64,000 bases of DNA from Heliopora coerulea (lineage: Eukaryota; Cnidaria; Anthozoa; Scleralcyonacea; Helioporidae): the NCBI GenBank assembly GCA_030142905.1, contig JASJOG010000098.1, positions 56,001-120,000 of the forward strand. Reading direction: 5' to 3'. The notes beneath the pieces are model-generated. The model did no database searches. It saw only the letters and a program-made list of their open reading frames with translations, and was not told the DNA's origin. Positions 46,217 through 57,410 of this stretch are shown here, one piece after another (position 1 is the stretch's first letter; each line of letters begins with the position of its first letter). Made by a program: the position numbers and the translations under genes.

Positions 46217-46337
46217 GACCCAGTTAACACGTCAAACTTTTCATCTGCCGAATCTAATGTTAATGAGCAAGATCCTTCGTCCAAAATGATTTGCATTTGG
46301 TTCGGCACATGAAAAGTTTGACGTTTGAACTGGGCCT
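46217..46337. mobile_element. Foldback MITE
   Basis: GACCCAGTTAACACGTCAAA at the left and its reverse-complement counterpart at 46300-46337 (ending AACTGGGCC) give inverted repeats of about 38 bp around a 45-bp centre. Confidence 0.65.
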
Positions 46338-46369
46338 TAGTAGCTGTGGAACTTCAGGACAGCTCAATC

Positions 46370-46460
46370 TTAACCCTTAGCCTGTCTAACCTTTTTTTGA
46401 TGTTATCGCTCACCGTCCAGTGTGTGTCATATGTGATGCACGGGACAGGCAAAGGGTTAA
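46370..46460. mobile_element. TTAA-flanked MITE, best preserved
   Basis: 91 bp. TTAACCCTTAGCCTGTC at the left and GACAGGCAAAGGGTTAA at the right form nearly perfect TIRs with TTAA on both sides (46370-46373 and 46457-46460). A model for the family; it lacks the CTGGCGTTAG core. Confidence 0.7.
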
Positions 46461-46712
46461 AGCCTGTGTTCGCACAAGCGACATAAGCATAAGGACAAGA
46501 TCAAAAGGAAAACAAAGCGTGATACATCGTCAGGGACTTCCTTAGATAAAACAAGAATTTTTCTTTGTTTCGTCTTTTGTTCGGCTCTTGGCTTATGCTT
46601 TGACTATGATCTTATGCTTATGTGATTACGATAATCCTTATGTTTTCCATTCCTTGTTTAACTTTTATATTGTCCTTATTCTTATGCTTATGCCCACGTC
46701 TGAACCAGGCTT
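46461..46712. mobile_element. MITE with ATAAGCATAAGGAC repeats
   Basis: AGCCTGTGTTC...CATAAGCATAAGGAC at the left is mirrored by GTCCTTATTCTTATGCTTATG...GAACCAGGCTT at the right. Directly adjacent to the TTAA MITE and sharing its TTAA/TAA boundary. Confidence 0.6.
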
Positions 46713-47220
46713 AACTCCACGACGACCACATGCTGTAATATCATTTCCCAAGGGAAAATCTTGATGGTACGTTATACAGAACTCTTTGAGATGTTATCTA
46801 ATACATTATTCACAAGAATTAGTCTTTGATTAGATTTCCAAACAAGAAATGAATCAAGAAATGAGGACATAGCGGAGATTATAACCATCTTCAATGTGTT
46901 TCGAAATCAGATTAAACACGACTTTCTAGTGTATGATATGGACTCTCAAAAGAATCAGTCAGGTCTTTAAGGAGAAAATCGGGTTTAAAGTTGTCAAAAT
47001 TTCATGCTAATCAAGATCCCATTTCCACACTATGTCTCAGCTCTGATTCCCTTGGTGTTTTTCTTGTGGATTAATAATGAGTTTGAGAACTTCCAGATAC
47101 AATTCAGTATGATAGTACATCAATAATTTTGGATTTGTATGAATATCACTATTTATTATAACAATTGAATTATCAACCACAGTTGTAGTGCATTGTTTAA
47201 AAATTGAATTCCATTATAAC

Positions 47221-48223
47221 TTTAATATAAATAACAATGCCCAGCAGATTGTGCGAAGTATCGCCATATGTAAACATTAACAATTGCTTAAACAATTACT
47301 ACTCCTTAAAGAAAGTCTTCTAATTAATAAATTAAAACCCATTCTTAACGGGAAAATTGGTTCTATGCCTCTTTCCCTTTTCTGATATCACCTTACTGCT
47401 GTCTCCCGTCAATTTCTCCATACACGCGTATCTGACCATATGGGAATCTCACCTCTCACAGGTAAAAAGCTCACTAAACCTCCCCTCACCAGTATTCTTT
47501 CACACCACCGTGACACGGGTCACCCAGTCTCCTTTGATGATTTTAAAATCCTTTCTCCCTGTCCATTTGAGTCCGAACTTCTCTTACGAGAAAGTCTACT
47601 CATACGCAATCTTAAACCCCCTTTAAATGCCAATATTGGCTCAGCACCACTTTTCCTTTTATAATTCTTCTTTACTCTTCCATGTTGTTTGTTTTCTCAT
47701 ACCTGTAACTTTTATTTTTAGTACGTCCTCTGATTGGTTAATGTATGAATATTATTACACCTTGTAACTATATACTTAGGCTTTAGACAGTTATGTAAAT
47801 TACTCTCTGATGATGTTGTGATTAATACAACGAAACGTTAGAACTTTATTAAATATTACGATTTACTTCTGTGTCCGACTCGATGGCTTTCGTAAAGATA
47901 TTTTGCTGGGCTTTGATATTCCTTTTGAGATTACGTTTTCCGCCTGGTCAATCCATAGCTGTTGTAAATATATCATCTTAATTGTCATTCGATACTGTTT
48001 GTTTAATATAAATATATCTCGTCGTAATCCCTGATCTCCACTCTGAAGATGTTGCTTGTGGCGACGAAACGTTAGGCAATAAATATGTATTAAACTCTTC
48101 TAGCCTTCTTTGTTTAAGCAATTGTTAATGTTTACATATGGCGATACTTCGCACAATCTGCTGGGCATTGTTATTTATATTAAAGTTACGATTTCCGCCT
48201 GGACAATCACTCGTAGACATTTA
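47221..48223 (+). mobile_element. PLE copy with 14-bp target duplication
   Basis: 1003 bp flanked by AATTCCATTATAAC (47207-47220 and 48224-48237). Structure: an inverted terminal piece (47222-47300, reverse complement of 48109-48184), a PLE 3' coding segment (47357-47664), then two terminal blocks ending TTACGTTTTCCGCCTGG (47947) and TACGATTTCCGCCTGG (48201). The blocks hold hammerhead-like cores at 47807-47836 and 48043-48070. Pseudo-LTRs and an inverted end piece are typical of Penelope-like elements. Confidence 0.75.
47357..47664 (+). pseudogene. PLE nuclease C-terminal tail
   Basis: About 75 codons in the frame of 47440-47664: HHRDTGHPVSFDDFKIL followed by ESELLLRESLLIRNLKPPLN, the usual end of a GIY-YIG PLE nuclease. 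No catalytic part is left. Confidence 0.7.
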
Positions 48224-48239
48224 AATTCCATTATAACGT

Positions 48240-50630
48240 GGTCGCGACCTTGGGCATTGCATACAGCGTTACGGAGAAAATGCACAACAGGAAGTAATAA
48301 TGGTATGGATGCATGCAAGTTAGTTACTTAGTTTTTCAAAAACGCCGAAGCTTACTGCATGGTCATACTAGTCGTGACTTGTTGCCAATCATGACTTGAA
48401 TAAACAGACTGCGAAATGCGGTCCAGGAGGTTTTCAAAGTGGGTCTCGACTCTAGAATGCACGCCTTTCCTTGACCTGCTGAGAGATCGATCCAAAACAT
48501 ATTTTTGGGCATGACCATGGCAAATATTTCAGCTTCGACACTTTGTCTCTGACACACAACTTCCTTATGAAATAAAAACGTTGTCTGGAACGGAAAAGTA
48601 TGGTAGATGTATCGTGGAGGTTATCAGATTGTGGCCACAAATCACCTTATTACTAAAAATCGATGAATGAAAATGCATTTTCGATCATTTCAGAATTGTA
48701 AAACAAAACGTGTGCTGGAAGATCGGTCAATGGTGCGGGACCTAGGATGCCATCCTTTAAATTAGAAAAGGTCACGTACTTGGTCGAAAACGTTACGGAG
48801 TACGTAGCATCAAAGCGACTACAACCCTTCGTAAGGATGAAGCTGGGTTTAACCACTCATTTCGCTAAAAGATAGCAACCTGGCCAATTTCGGGAAGAAA
48901 GAGAGATTGATGGGCCACAGAATGAGTGAAATTTGGTTTCGGATTTCAATAAAAGTGAACGTTTGAGAATAATTCTTCTTATCATCCATGAAGGAAAAAT
49001 CCTCCCGATGGAATTCCAAAAATCTAATAACGTCTGGCTGTTATGTTTTTGGCTACCTCCCAAATCCTTGAGGAGTCACCTGCAGTGCAAGTTGGAATCA
49101 TTCTTTGTCAGTGTTCTTTGCGGGATTTTCTTGCAGTAATCTTCATAGAGGATGCGATTCAGGCAGTTAAATGAGATATAGCCTCGAAAACAATGTTTTT
49201 GGCAAACGTTAACCTCTCGCTCAGCTGTAGACTCTCATTGGACGCTCACAAAGGATTCCTCGTGGAGGATTCCACCGCCTCCAACGCATATGTCCTCTTA
49301 TGATCGATAAACTCTACACCAAGTGTGATCGGGTTTTGCATGGTAAACAAAACAGATTTTCCTCACATTTTGGAGGCCACAGCGCAGTTCAAAATTGAAA
49401 TATTGCAGAACATTATGTCCTTAAAGTTTAAAAAGTAGAATGTCATAATTGAGGACCAAACTTCCTTTGTTAATACATTCACGGAGCAGTTTTGATATTC
49501 AACTGTTTTTGAAGAATCTTGATAATTCACTTCAGGACTCGGGTTGATCGACGCAGTCACGTTTACGCGGCAGTGAACATCAGATCGTATCTGCAGAGGT
49601 AGGTCAAAAGAACGCTTGCTGTCGCTTATGAAGCTTGCTGGAGCTGGATTTCCACTTGGTGCAAAATCTCGCGCGCGCGACGGCTACATCGTCAAAACTG
49701 AGCAGATTTCTGCTTGGTTCCCTTTGAGAGCTCCTAAGACAAAAGGAAACAGTCACATGCACGATATTTTGCACCAGGTGGAAATTATCCACCTTTAGGA
49801 GCTCTCGAATGTAACCAAGCAGAAGTCTCTTCAATTTTAACCAAGTGGAAATCCACCTTGAGATTGCCTACGCGTGTAATTTTTATTCTCGGCAATGAAA
49901 CCCTTGAAATGACAGTGTGACTAAAGAAGAAATTGTTATTCGCATACTGAAAGAAGGATATCTAGTGCAAGTGGCGATGGCATATTGGGACCATTTGAAA
50001 TAGAGGGAACCGCAGCGCGTGACGTCTTGTCTATCAACCTGGCCTGTTTCTTCGACCAAGAGTGTACAATAATTCTTTGTTACGTTTTACCAACCAGTAA
50101 GAATTCTTCCAAATCGAGCTTACTTTTGACCCATAGATTTAGAGTTTATTGGGAGTTGCAGCAGCTCACACACAAACCAGCTGGGTATGTCCCTGGCAAG
50201 TAGTGGCAATAACTCACAACACATGGAGTAAAACATAAAAGGTAAGAGAGAAGAATGATTTATTCTAATAACGAGAAAAGAAACAAAAAACAAACTACAT
50301 TTGGAAAGTACTTACGAAAATACTACTTGATCTCCCGACCAGATCTTCTAGATCATTCCAGACAGATCAGTTTGTCGAAGGTTTCTATATGATGATATGG
50401 GAAATAAATTGTAAGTCCAGTTGCTTGTGTCGTGATTCATACTAAAAGAGAGTTATGTCACTACTAGAAATACGTGCACGCAACAACCCCTCGCCAACCC
50501 TTCCAATATATCTCTCAAGAATCCAAGTAACATTGATAATTTTTCAAAATTGTCAAAAAGACAAATCCTACAAGATGGCACACAGTATAAGAAAAACACA
50601 AGATTTGGACACTAACAAATTCTGTCCAGC
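48240..50630. other. Unrecognised stretch, possibly decayed coding
   Basis: Minus-strand frames at 48363-48856, 48857-49063 and 49363-49560 have a coding-like composition but are broken and match no family I know. 49627-49860 contains nested foldbacks built from TTTCCACTTGGT and GAGAGCTC motifs. No gene is called. Confidence 0.3.
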
Positions 50631-50631
50631 A

Positions 50632-50790
50632 TGTAAATATTGAAACACTTTTGTGTGACACATCCAAGCATACGTGGTTGTGGTTGCGTGGGCGTTTTGT
50701 TTTTAGAGTTTTCGTTAGATTGACAGAGGCGAGAAACGCCAGACAGAGGGAAGGATGCTGAGAATAAAAATGTAACAAAATGTCGCTTGA
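50632..50790 (+). mobile_element. Diverged LTR remnant
   Basis: About 150 bp similar to the Gypsy LTRs: TATTGAAACACTTTTGTGTG, ACGTGGTTGTGGTTGCGTGG and GGCGAGAAACGCCAGACA correspond to LTR positions about 40-150. Much more diverged than the LTR pair at 51806/56715. An older insertion of a related element. Confidence 0.6.
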
Positions 50791-51424
50791 GAATCCAAGT
50801 AACAGATAATTTTCCAATTTGTCAGAAAAATCGTCCTTACTATAACTGAAAGACGGAATGAAATAATAATAATAAAGATAATATAAAACACGCACAATTC
50901 GGCCTAAAATTAACAGCCTACATAGCTTATATTTAAAATGCTTGTCGTCATATTTATGATTAAAATTTCGATTAAGTTTTATTAAAACAAAGCGCTTGGT
51001 GAGAATAACTTTAAATGGTTTAATGAATGGCAAGAGATCCGTCCTGACAATTCTACTGCTAAACAATGGATGTTCGTATCAAGACCCTGTATTAGTTGCG
51101 AACTTGAGGTATTTCGAGTCATTTTCCAGTCAAACGTTTTACTCATGTTGTTTTAAAGAAAGACTTTTTATTATATGGCCAGGCTTTTCGTCTTAAAATT
51201 AGAGTATCCTCAAAGGTTACCGGTCGGCGATAATATTTGGTACAAAAAGTCTCGCTTGGGGAAGAATGAAGTCGGGAAGCCACTTTTGAAAGCTGCTCAA
51301 AACAATTCCGTTCGCAGAACTTGTATTTCAAAGCTACTTGATTCAGACTTACCTGTGATTGTGTAGCTGTGGTAAGTGGTTACCGGAACGTGGAAAATCC
51401 CGAGATTTATACAAATCAGCATCT

Positions 51425-51668
51425 TAATGCCCAGCTTAAAATTCAAATGTACATAGCCATAACAGGATAAACGACGACAAATAACAAAACATGTTAGTTT
51501 AGACAAGCTTTACTGACGTTTCGTTGCTAACGTCAGTAAAGCTTGTCTAAACTAACATGTTTTATTATTTGTCGTGTTTTATCCTGTTATGGCTATGCAC
51601 ATTCGAATTTTAAGCTGGGCATTAATATTCATCCTACGACTACGATTCCCGCCTGGTAAATCCTTGGT
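51425..51668. mobile_element. Palindromic element with 13-bp duplication
   Basis: 244 bp flanked by CAAATCAGCATCT (51412-51424 and 51669-51681). Arms of about 100 bp meet at TTTCGTTGCTAACG; the minus strand reads GCAACGAAACGTCAG there. The right end TACGATTCCCGCCTGG (51641-51656) is the terminus shared with the PLE at 48201 and the fragment at 21276, so it was probably mobilised by PLE machinery. Confidence 0.7.
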
Positions 51669-51805
51669 CAAATCAGCATCTATTCAACTTCAGCGAAGAA
51701 TGTCGCTTACACTTAGTCGCTCAGCAAATGTCCTGACAGCAAGCGAGTTCCCATACGTCTTTTGTTCATATTTGTCAGGAAGAACCAAGACAAAGCGTTG
51801 CTGCA

Positions 51806-52040
51806 TGTAACAAATTGTGTTGACTATGTTGATATTGACACACTTTTTGTGTGGCACACCCAAACATACGTGGGTGTGGTTGCGTGGGCGTTTTGTTTTC
51901 GTTTTTTTATTGGATTAGCAGAGACGAGAAGCGCTAGACACTGAGTAGGGCGCAGAAATTGATAATGTAAATATACTCTTGTAAATAAGGCATATAGTTT
52001 GCGTATCTCTTTTACGACCAGTTTCTGGAACCGTGTGACA
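51806..52040 (+). mobile_element. 5' LTR of Gypsy element
   Basis: 235 bp from TGTAACA to GTGACA, preceded by target duplication CTGCA (51801-51805). It differs from the 3' LTR at about 13 bases plus one indel (roughly 5-6 percent by eye), so the insertion is not recent. Confidence 0.9.
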
Positions 52041-52041
52041 C

Positions 52042-52057
52042 TGGGGGCTCAGGCGGG
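52042..52057 (+). promoter_or_regulatory. Putative primer binding site
   Basis: TGGGGGCTCAGGCGGG begins with TGG, complementary to the tRNA 3' CCA, one base after the LTR end. The tRNA species is not identified. Confidence 0.55.
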
Positions 52058-52215
52058 AAACTGGTCAACGTAGAGCGAGCGAAAGAAAAGAAAGAAGAAC
52101 AAACAGAGACGGAAAGTGAGTCAGGCATCGATCTTGCTTTGAAAGTGTGCAAAGGGCAAAGTCTTGTGACTATTCGCGCGTTTAAAATTTCCGTGGAAAT
52201 CTTGGGTTAAAGACG

Positions 52216-53346
52216 ATGGAGAAGTTCGTTTCGTTGGGAAAGGAGTTTGGACTGGAAGGAAAAGAGTTGCTTGCCTTCGTAAAGGAACAACAACAAGAGG
52301 AAAAACGGAGACTAGACGAAGAGAAACAAGAGAGACAGAAGGACTGTGAGGTCAAGAGGCTCGAAGCAGAGGGGAGAGAAAGAGAACGCCAACCGCAGGA
52401 AAGAGAGAAAGAAGCCGAGAGAAGGCACGAATTAGCGATGTAACAACTAGAGCTACAAAATTTAAACAATGGTCACGAAGGGCAAAACAATGGCGGCGGC
52501 GTTTCCGCAGCAAAACTTCCAAAGCTGCCAAAATTTACGGACAGGAAAGATGATTTGGATAGCTATTTACAAAGATTTGAGCGGTTGGCGAGAGGTAACA
52601 AGTGTGACCAAGCGTCGTGGTCAACGTCCCTGAGCGAATTACTTACGGGTAGAGCATTAGACGTGTATTCAAGATTGTCAGAGACAGCTGCTGTAAACTA
52701 CACCCATTTGAAAGACGCCCTTTTGAAGAGATACGATTATACAAAGAACGGTTTTAGAATAAGATTCAGGGATGGAAAACCGGAAGAGAAAGAAAGTCCG
52801 GAGCAGTTCATTACTAGGCTGAGACGCTATTTAACGAGATGGATTGAGGTCTCGAAGACTAACAAAACGTACGAAGGTGTGAGCGAGTTGTTTGTGAGGG
52901 ACCAGTTCATCAATTCATGTCTCGAGGACTTATCGATCCACCTGCGTGAAAGGGCTCCTGAGAATCTTGAGGGGGTTGCAAAGATTGCCGAGCAGTTTCT
53001 CATCGCCCATGGGAGACAGTTATCCACTCCAAATAGGCCAACTAAAGGTAAACAGTACTCCAAGAAGGATGGCGAACCCGGAAATCAGATGGAAAACAAG
53101 GCTGAGCAAGGAATACAGTGTTTCAACTGTAAAGGTTATCGTCATAAGGCTGTCGAGTGCCGAAAAACAAACAAACCTGATTCGAGAACTGATCGACGTT
53201 GTTTTTTATGCGATCGCACAGGTCATCTTGCTAAGGATTGCAAATCTGTCAACAATAAGAAGAGTCCTTTCAAAGCCGGAGCCGCCCGGAATACGATTAT
53301 CGAGAACCCAACCGAGGAAGACGTGGGACTACAATCGTGTATCTAA
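52216..53346 (+). pseudogene. Gypsy gag (one internal stop)
   Basis: Structural protein of the retrotransposon particle. An N-terminal Glu/Arg-rich coiled coil (52216-52440), then a capsid domain (YLQRFERLA, FRDGKPEEKESPEQFITRL) and two CCHC zinc knuckles (Cys at 53119-53160 and 53200-53241) with the CX2CX4HX4C pattern. A TAA at 52441-52443 interrupts the frame after the coiled coil. It ends in a TAA at 53344 that lies in the same frame as the following pol. Confidence 0.85.
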
Positions 53347-54108
53347 AATGACCGGTTGCTGCTTATGAACGACAAGAAGTTACCAATTATAAAGAGCGCA
53401 GGCGTCACAATGCCCGACGGCGTAGAGTGTCGAATGCCAGTGGTCAAAGGTAAAGTCGGCGACACCATAGTAGACACCCTCAGAGATACGGGTTGTAGTG
53501 GAATGGTGGTTAAGAAGGATCTAGTACGGAGCGACCAATACACTGGAAAGCATCGTTATATGCTGCTCATTGACAACGCAGTTCGTCAGGTTCCAATTGT
53601 CAAAATACATGTGGATACACTATACTTGAAAGAAAAGGTCGAGGCACAGTGTCTGCCGAACGCAATCTACGATCTCATCGTTGGCAACGTCGAAGGCGCT
53701 AGAGCTCCTGATGATCTAGATCACACTTGGCATGAAGCGTGTGCCGTAACTACGAGGGCGCAGTTAAAGAGAAGTGGACAGCTAAACCCTCTGAAGACCC
53801 TCGAAACGTCAAAAGGAAAGTTGATTGGCCGAGAAGACCTCGCTAGGCTACAACACCACGATCCAACGCTCGAGAAGTACCGATGCAAGACGGATGTAAA
53901 GATCAAGGGTGACCAAGAAGTGTCTTTCGAAGAGAAAGGAGGGATTTTGTATCGTTTGTATAGAGGCCCTGGTGTGAACGAGGGGAAGACTCTCCGTCAG
54001 GTGATGGTACCCCAGCCGCTTCGTCAACAGGTGATGGATATTGCTCACAGTTCTATCATGGGTGGCCGTGTCACAGATAAGATCACAAGTAGCTTTTATT
54101 GGCCTTGA
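53347..54108 (+). pseudogene. Gypsy pol: protease and integrase zinc domain
   Basis: In frame with gag after a single TAA. Aspartic protease with the active-site DTGCSG (53485-53502), then an integrase N-terminal zinc-binding region ending in ITSSFYWP. The expected first His of the HHCC motif region reads HSSIMGG. Interrupted by TGA at 54106. Confidence 0.85.
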
Positions 54109-55072
54109 ATTCATGGTGATATAACGAGGTTTTGCTGATCTTGGGACATCTGCCAGAAGACGTTGCAGAAGGAAAAATTCCCAAGAGTTCCCCTAGAGAG
54201 AATGCCACTTATAGACACACCTTTCAAGAGAGTTGCAGTAGATTTAATTGGTCCAATATACCCACCGAGCAAGCAAGGACATCGCTACATTCTTACACTC
54301 GTCGATTATGCTACTCGCTATCCTGACGCAGTTCCACTGAAATCCATCAGCACGGAGGCAGTAGCTGAAGCTCTGGTCGATATGTACAGCAGGTTAGGCG
54401 TATCCGAGGAGATTTTGAGTGACATGGGCGCTCAATTCGTTTCCGAATGCATGCAGGAAGTGTCCAGGTTATTGAGCACCAAACAGCTAACGACTAGCCC
54501 GTACCACCCCATGTGTAATGGACTGGTAGAGAAGTTTAATGGCAGCCTGAAGAATATGTTGAAGAAGCTCTGTTGCGAACAACCTAAGCAGTGATCGCGT
54601 TATATCAGCCCCTTGTTATTTGCATATCGCGAAGTTCCCCAGGAATCCACTGGATTTGCCCCATTCGAGTTACCATATGGACGCACGGTGCGAGGCCCCA
54701 TGCGTATCCTGAAAGAGCTTTGCACCAAGGAGGTAGATGAGCCCGAAGTGAAGACAAGCTACCAGTACGTTTTTCCATCTCCGAGAAAGACTGGAGGAGA
54801 CCCTCAAGATATCACGACAGGAGCTGACGCGGTCGCAGAGATGGTACCAACAGTCCTACAACCGGAAAGTGAGAGATAGGAAGTTCAAGATCGGCGACCA
54901 GGTCTTGATACTTCTGCCTACCGACAAGAACAAGCACCTAATGCAGTGGAAGGGTCCATTCAAGATAAGGAAGATCATCGGAATAAATGATTATGGTGTC
55001 AAGGTCGGGCCCAAGATAAAAACGTTTCATGCAAATATGCTGAAAGAGTACGTCGAAAGGCAGCGCGACTAA
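54109..55072 (+). pseudogene. Gypsy pol: integrase core and C-terminal GPY/F domain
   Basis: Catalytic triad codons are GAT 54241, GAC 54421 and GAG 54529, giving D-59-D-35-E. The C-terminal domain has WKGPF and FHANMLKEY (54940-55050), the GPY/F type. Stops TGA occur at 54142 and 54592, and a one-base shift near 54785. The integrase lies before the reverse transcriptase. Confidence 0.85.
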
Positions 55073-56136
55073 GATACCAAACGAGTGGAGAGGAGAGGAG
55101 ATGAAGCCATTAGTGCATCAGTGTTACATTTGGCTGGAGTTGCGGTGATCGAGCGTAACGAATCTGGTCCAGAGGAAGCTGTCGACGACGACGACCTTTT
55201 ACAGCTCGATTCTACACGGCAAAGGGAGACGGCTACTGATGTTACCTTCGGTCAACAGCTAAACGCCGAACAGAGGACACAGTTACGACAATTGATCAAG
55301 CGTTATGAACATATCTTCACTGATATTCCTGGCAACTCTAATCTAATCGAGCATGAAGTGGAATTGATATCTTATGAGCCGATTCGGTCAATACCATACG
55401 TTATCCCTTACAACGTTAGAGAATTTTCGAAGAAGGACATCCATGCTATGCTGCATATGGGCATAATAAGGAGTCCAAGTCTCCCTACGGTTCTCCTGTG
55501 GTTATCGTTCGGAAGAAGGATGGAACGAACATAATATGTATTGATTTTTGTAAGCTTAACCGCGTGACGGTGTTCGATCCAACTCCCATAACTCCCGCAG
55601 AAGATATTTTTCAGAAGATGGCGAAGAAGAAATACCTCATTAAGTTGGATCTGAGCAAGGGTTATTGGCAGATTCCCGTTGCGGCGAAGGACGTCCCGAA
55701 AACGGCTTTCGTCACCCCCGATGGAACATATGAATTCGTCAAGATGCCCTTTGGGAGGGTTAACTCGGGAGCAACTTTGGTGAGAGGTGTCAGGAAGCTA
55801 CTTAGCGACCTGAAGGATGTTGATAGCTTCATCGACGACATCATTGTCCACACAGAGACTTGGGAGGGACACCTTACAACCCTAGAGGAGTTGTTCCGTA
55901 GGCTTTCCGAGGCCGGGTTGACAGCGAGACCCACAAAGTGCGTAATTGGAGCCAAAACCATCGATGTGGTTGGTCACAAGATATCTGATGGGATAAAAGG
56001 CCTCCACAATGATAATGTGGAGAAGATAAAGGAAGCGAGGAGGCCCACTACCAAAAGAGAAGTCAGAGCACTCATCGGACTTACCGGATATTACCGCGAG
56101 TTTATACCCAATTATGCAGCGAAAGCGCCCTGCTGA
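55073..56136 (+). pseudogene. Gypsy pol: reverse transcriptase
   Basis: N-terminal lead (IFTDIPG, IEHEVEL), then RT motifs: KLNRVT, LIKLDLSKGYWQIP with the first catalytic Asp, TAFVTPDGTYEFVKMPFG and FIDDII (55828-55845) with the catalytic Asp pair, then VVGHKIS. A frameshift near 55480 separates the first 130 codons, and a TAA at 55070 separates it from the integrase in the same frame. Confidence 0.87.
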
Positions 56137-56630
56137 CCGACCTTACACGGAAAGGTCAACCGAGCAAGATTCAATGGGAAGAGGCTCAAGAGAGAGCATA
56201 CAACATCCTGAAGAGTGAACTAACAACTGAGGCAGTTCTCCGACTATCCGATCAGACGAAGTCATCCACGCTGAGAACCGATGCGTCGGATGTCGGAATC
56301 GGCGCAGTATTGCTTCAGGACCACGATGGAAAACTGTCCCCAGTCAGTTTTGCAAGTAGGAAGCTTACGAGCCGCGAGCTGAAATACAGTACCATCGAAA
56401 GAGAGTGCCTTGCAATCGTTTGGGCGATCAGGAAGTTTCTTGTATTCCTTTATGGGAAGGAATTCACGCTCCAGATAGATCATCTACCTCTAGTCTACTT
56501 GAACAGAGCAAAGATCCTGAATGATCGCATTATGAGATGGGCTATGTTCCTGCAGAACTACGGAATGAAGATCGAGTCCATTAAAGGATCAGAGAATGTG
56601 GGAGCGGACTACTTGAGCAGAGTTTGTTGA
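56137..56630 (+). pseudogene. Gypsy pol: RNase H
   Basis: Ty3-type RNase H: RTDASDVGIGAVLLQ with the first Asp, SRELKYSTIERECLAIVWA with the Glu, then LQIDHLPL (Ile where Thr is common) and ENVGADYLSR at the end. One-base shift near 56127 against the RT. The last coding segment before the polypurine region and 3' LTR; no envelope gene. Confidence 0.87.
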
Positions 56631-56714
56631 AGACTTTGTAATATAAAGTTCATATTTAGTCCGGATATTGTGCTTGGAAGAAATACTGGAAATTTCTCCT
56701 AAATGAGAGAGACA

Positions 56715-56948
56715 TGTAACAAAATCTGTTGACTATGTTGATATTGACACACTTTTTGTGTGGCACACCCAAAGATACGTGGGTGTGGTTGCGTGGGCGT
56801 TTTGTTTTCGTTTTTTATCGGATTAGTAGAGACGAGAAGCGTTAGACACCGAGCAGGGCGCGGAAATTGATAATGTAAATATGCTGTTGTAAATAAAGCA
56901 TATAGTTTGCGTATCTCTTTTACGACCAGTTTCTGGAACCTTGTGACA
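56715..56948 (+). mobile_element. 3' LTR of Gypsy element
   Basis: 234 bp, TGTAACA...GTGACA, preceded by a purine-rich AAATGAGAGAGACA and followed by target duplication CTGCA (56949-56953). This fixes the element at 51806-56948 (5143 bp). Confidence 0.9.
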
Positions 56949-56953
56949 CTGCA

Positions 56954-57240
56954 ACAATGCATATTCCAAGGAGCTAACTTTGGGAATTGCTGTTTCAACT
57001 CATAAATTGTCCAGATACTAAAATGGTCTCCAAAAGTGAAACCAGCCACAAGCACCAAGAGAGCCATTTCGTTTGGCGGTCTTAAATCATTTACTGGCTT
57101 CAGTGTTGAAATGATGTAAACAACGTCTGAGAGATCCATAAAACGGAAAAAACCCGAGACCAAACCGATTTGCATCAATACGGAACTAAGTAACTTAACA
57201 ACATACCAGTCCCCGAGCTTGCACACGGCCTTCTTGAGCG
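56954..57240 (-). other. Unrecognised open frame interrupted by the Gypsy element
   Basis: About 95 codons without a stop (KKAVCKLGDWYVVKLL..., GFTFGDHFSIWTIYELKQQF) run on the minus strand straight into the Gypsy target site. Composition is protein-like (amphipathic and hydrophobic segments), but I do not recognise a family. The continuation on the far side (51805 downward) ends at a stop within about 35 codons. Further on, minus-strand CACAG/GTAAGT near 51357 looks like a splice donor. It may be an exon of a disrupted host gene. Confidence 0.3.
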
Positions 57241-57254
57241 ACCAGAATCCATGG

Positions 57255-57265
57255 ATATATACCTA

Positions 57266-57335
<70 letters not shown>
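57255..57335. repeat. TA then GA microsatellite
   Basis: (TA)n followed by about 17 GA units. Confidence 0.9.
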
Positions 57336-57410
57336 TAGATACGCAGTGCAAAAATTTTTCTCCCTAGTCACCACTTGTGTAAAAGGACTCCATGCACGTT
57401 GAGATTAGTA

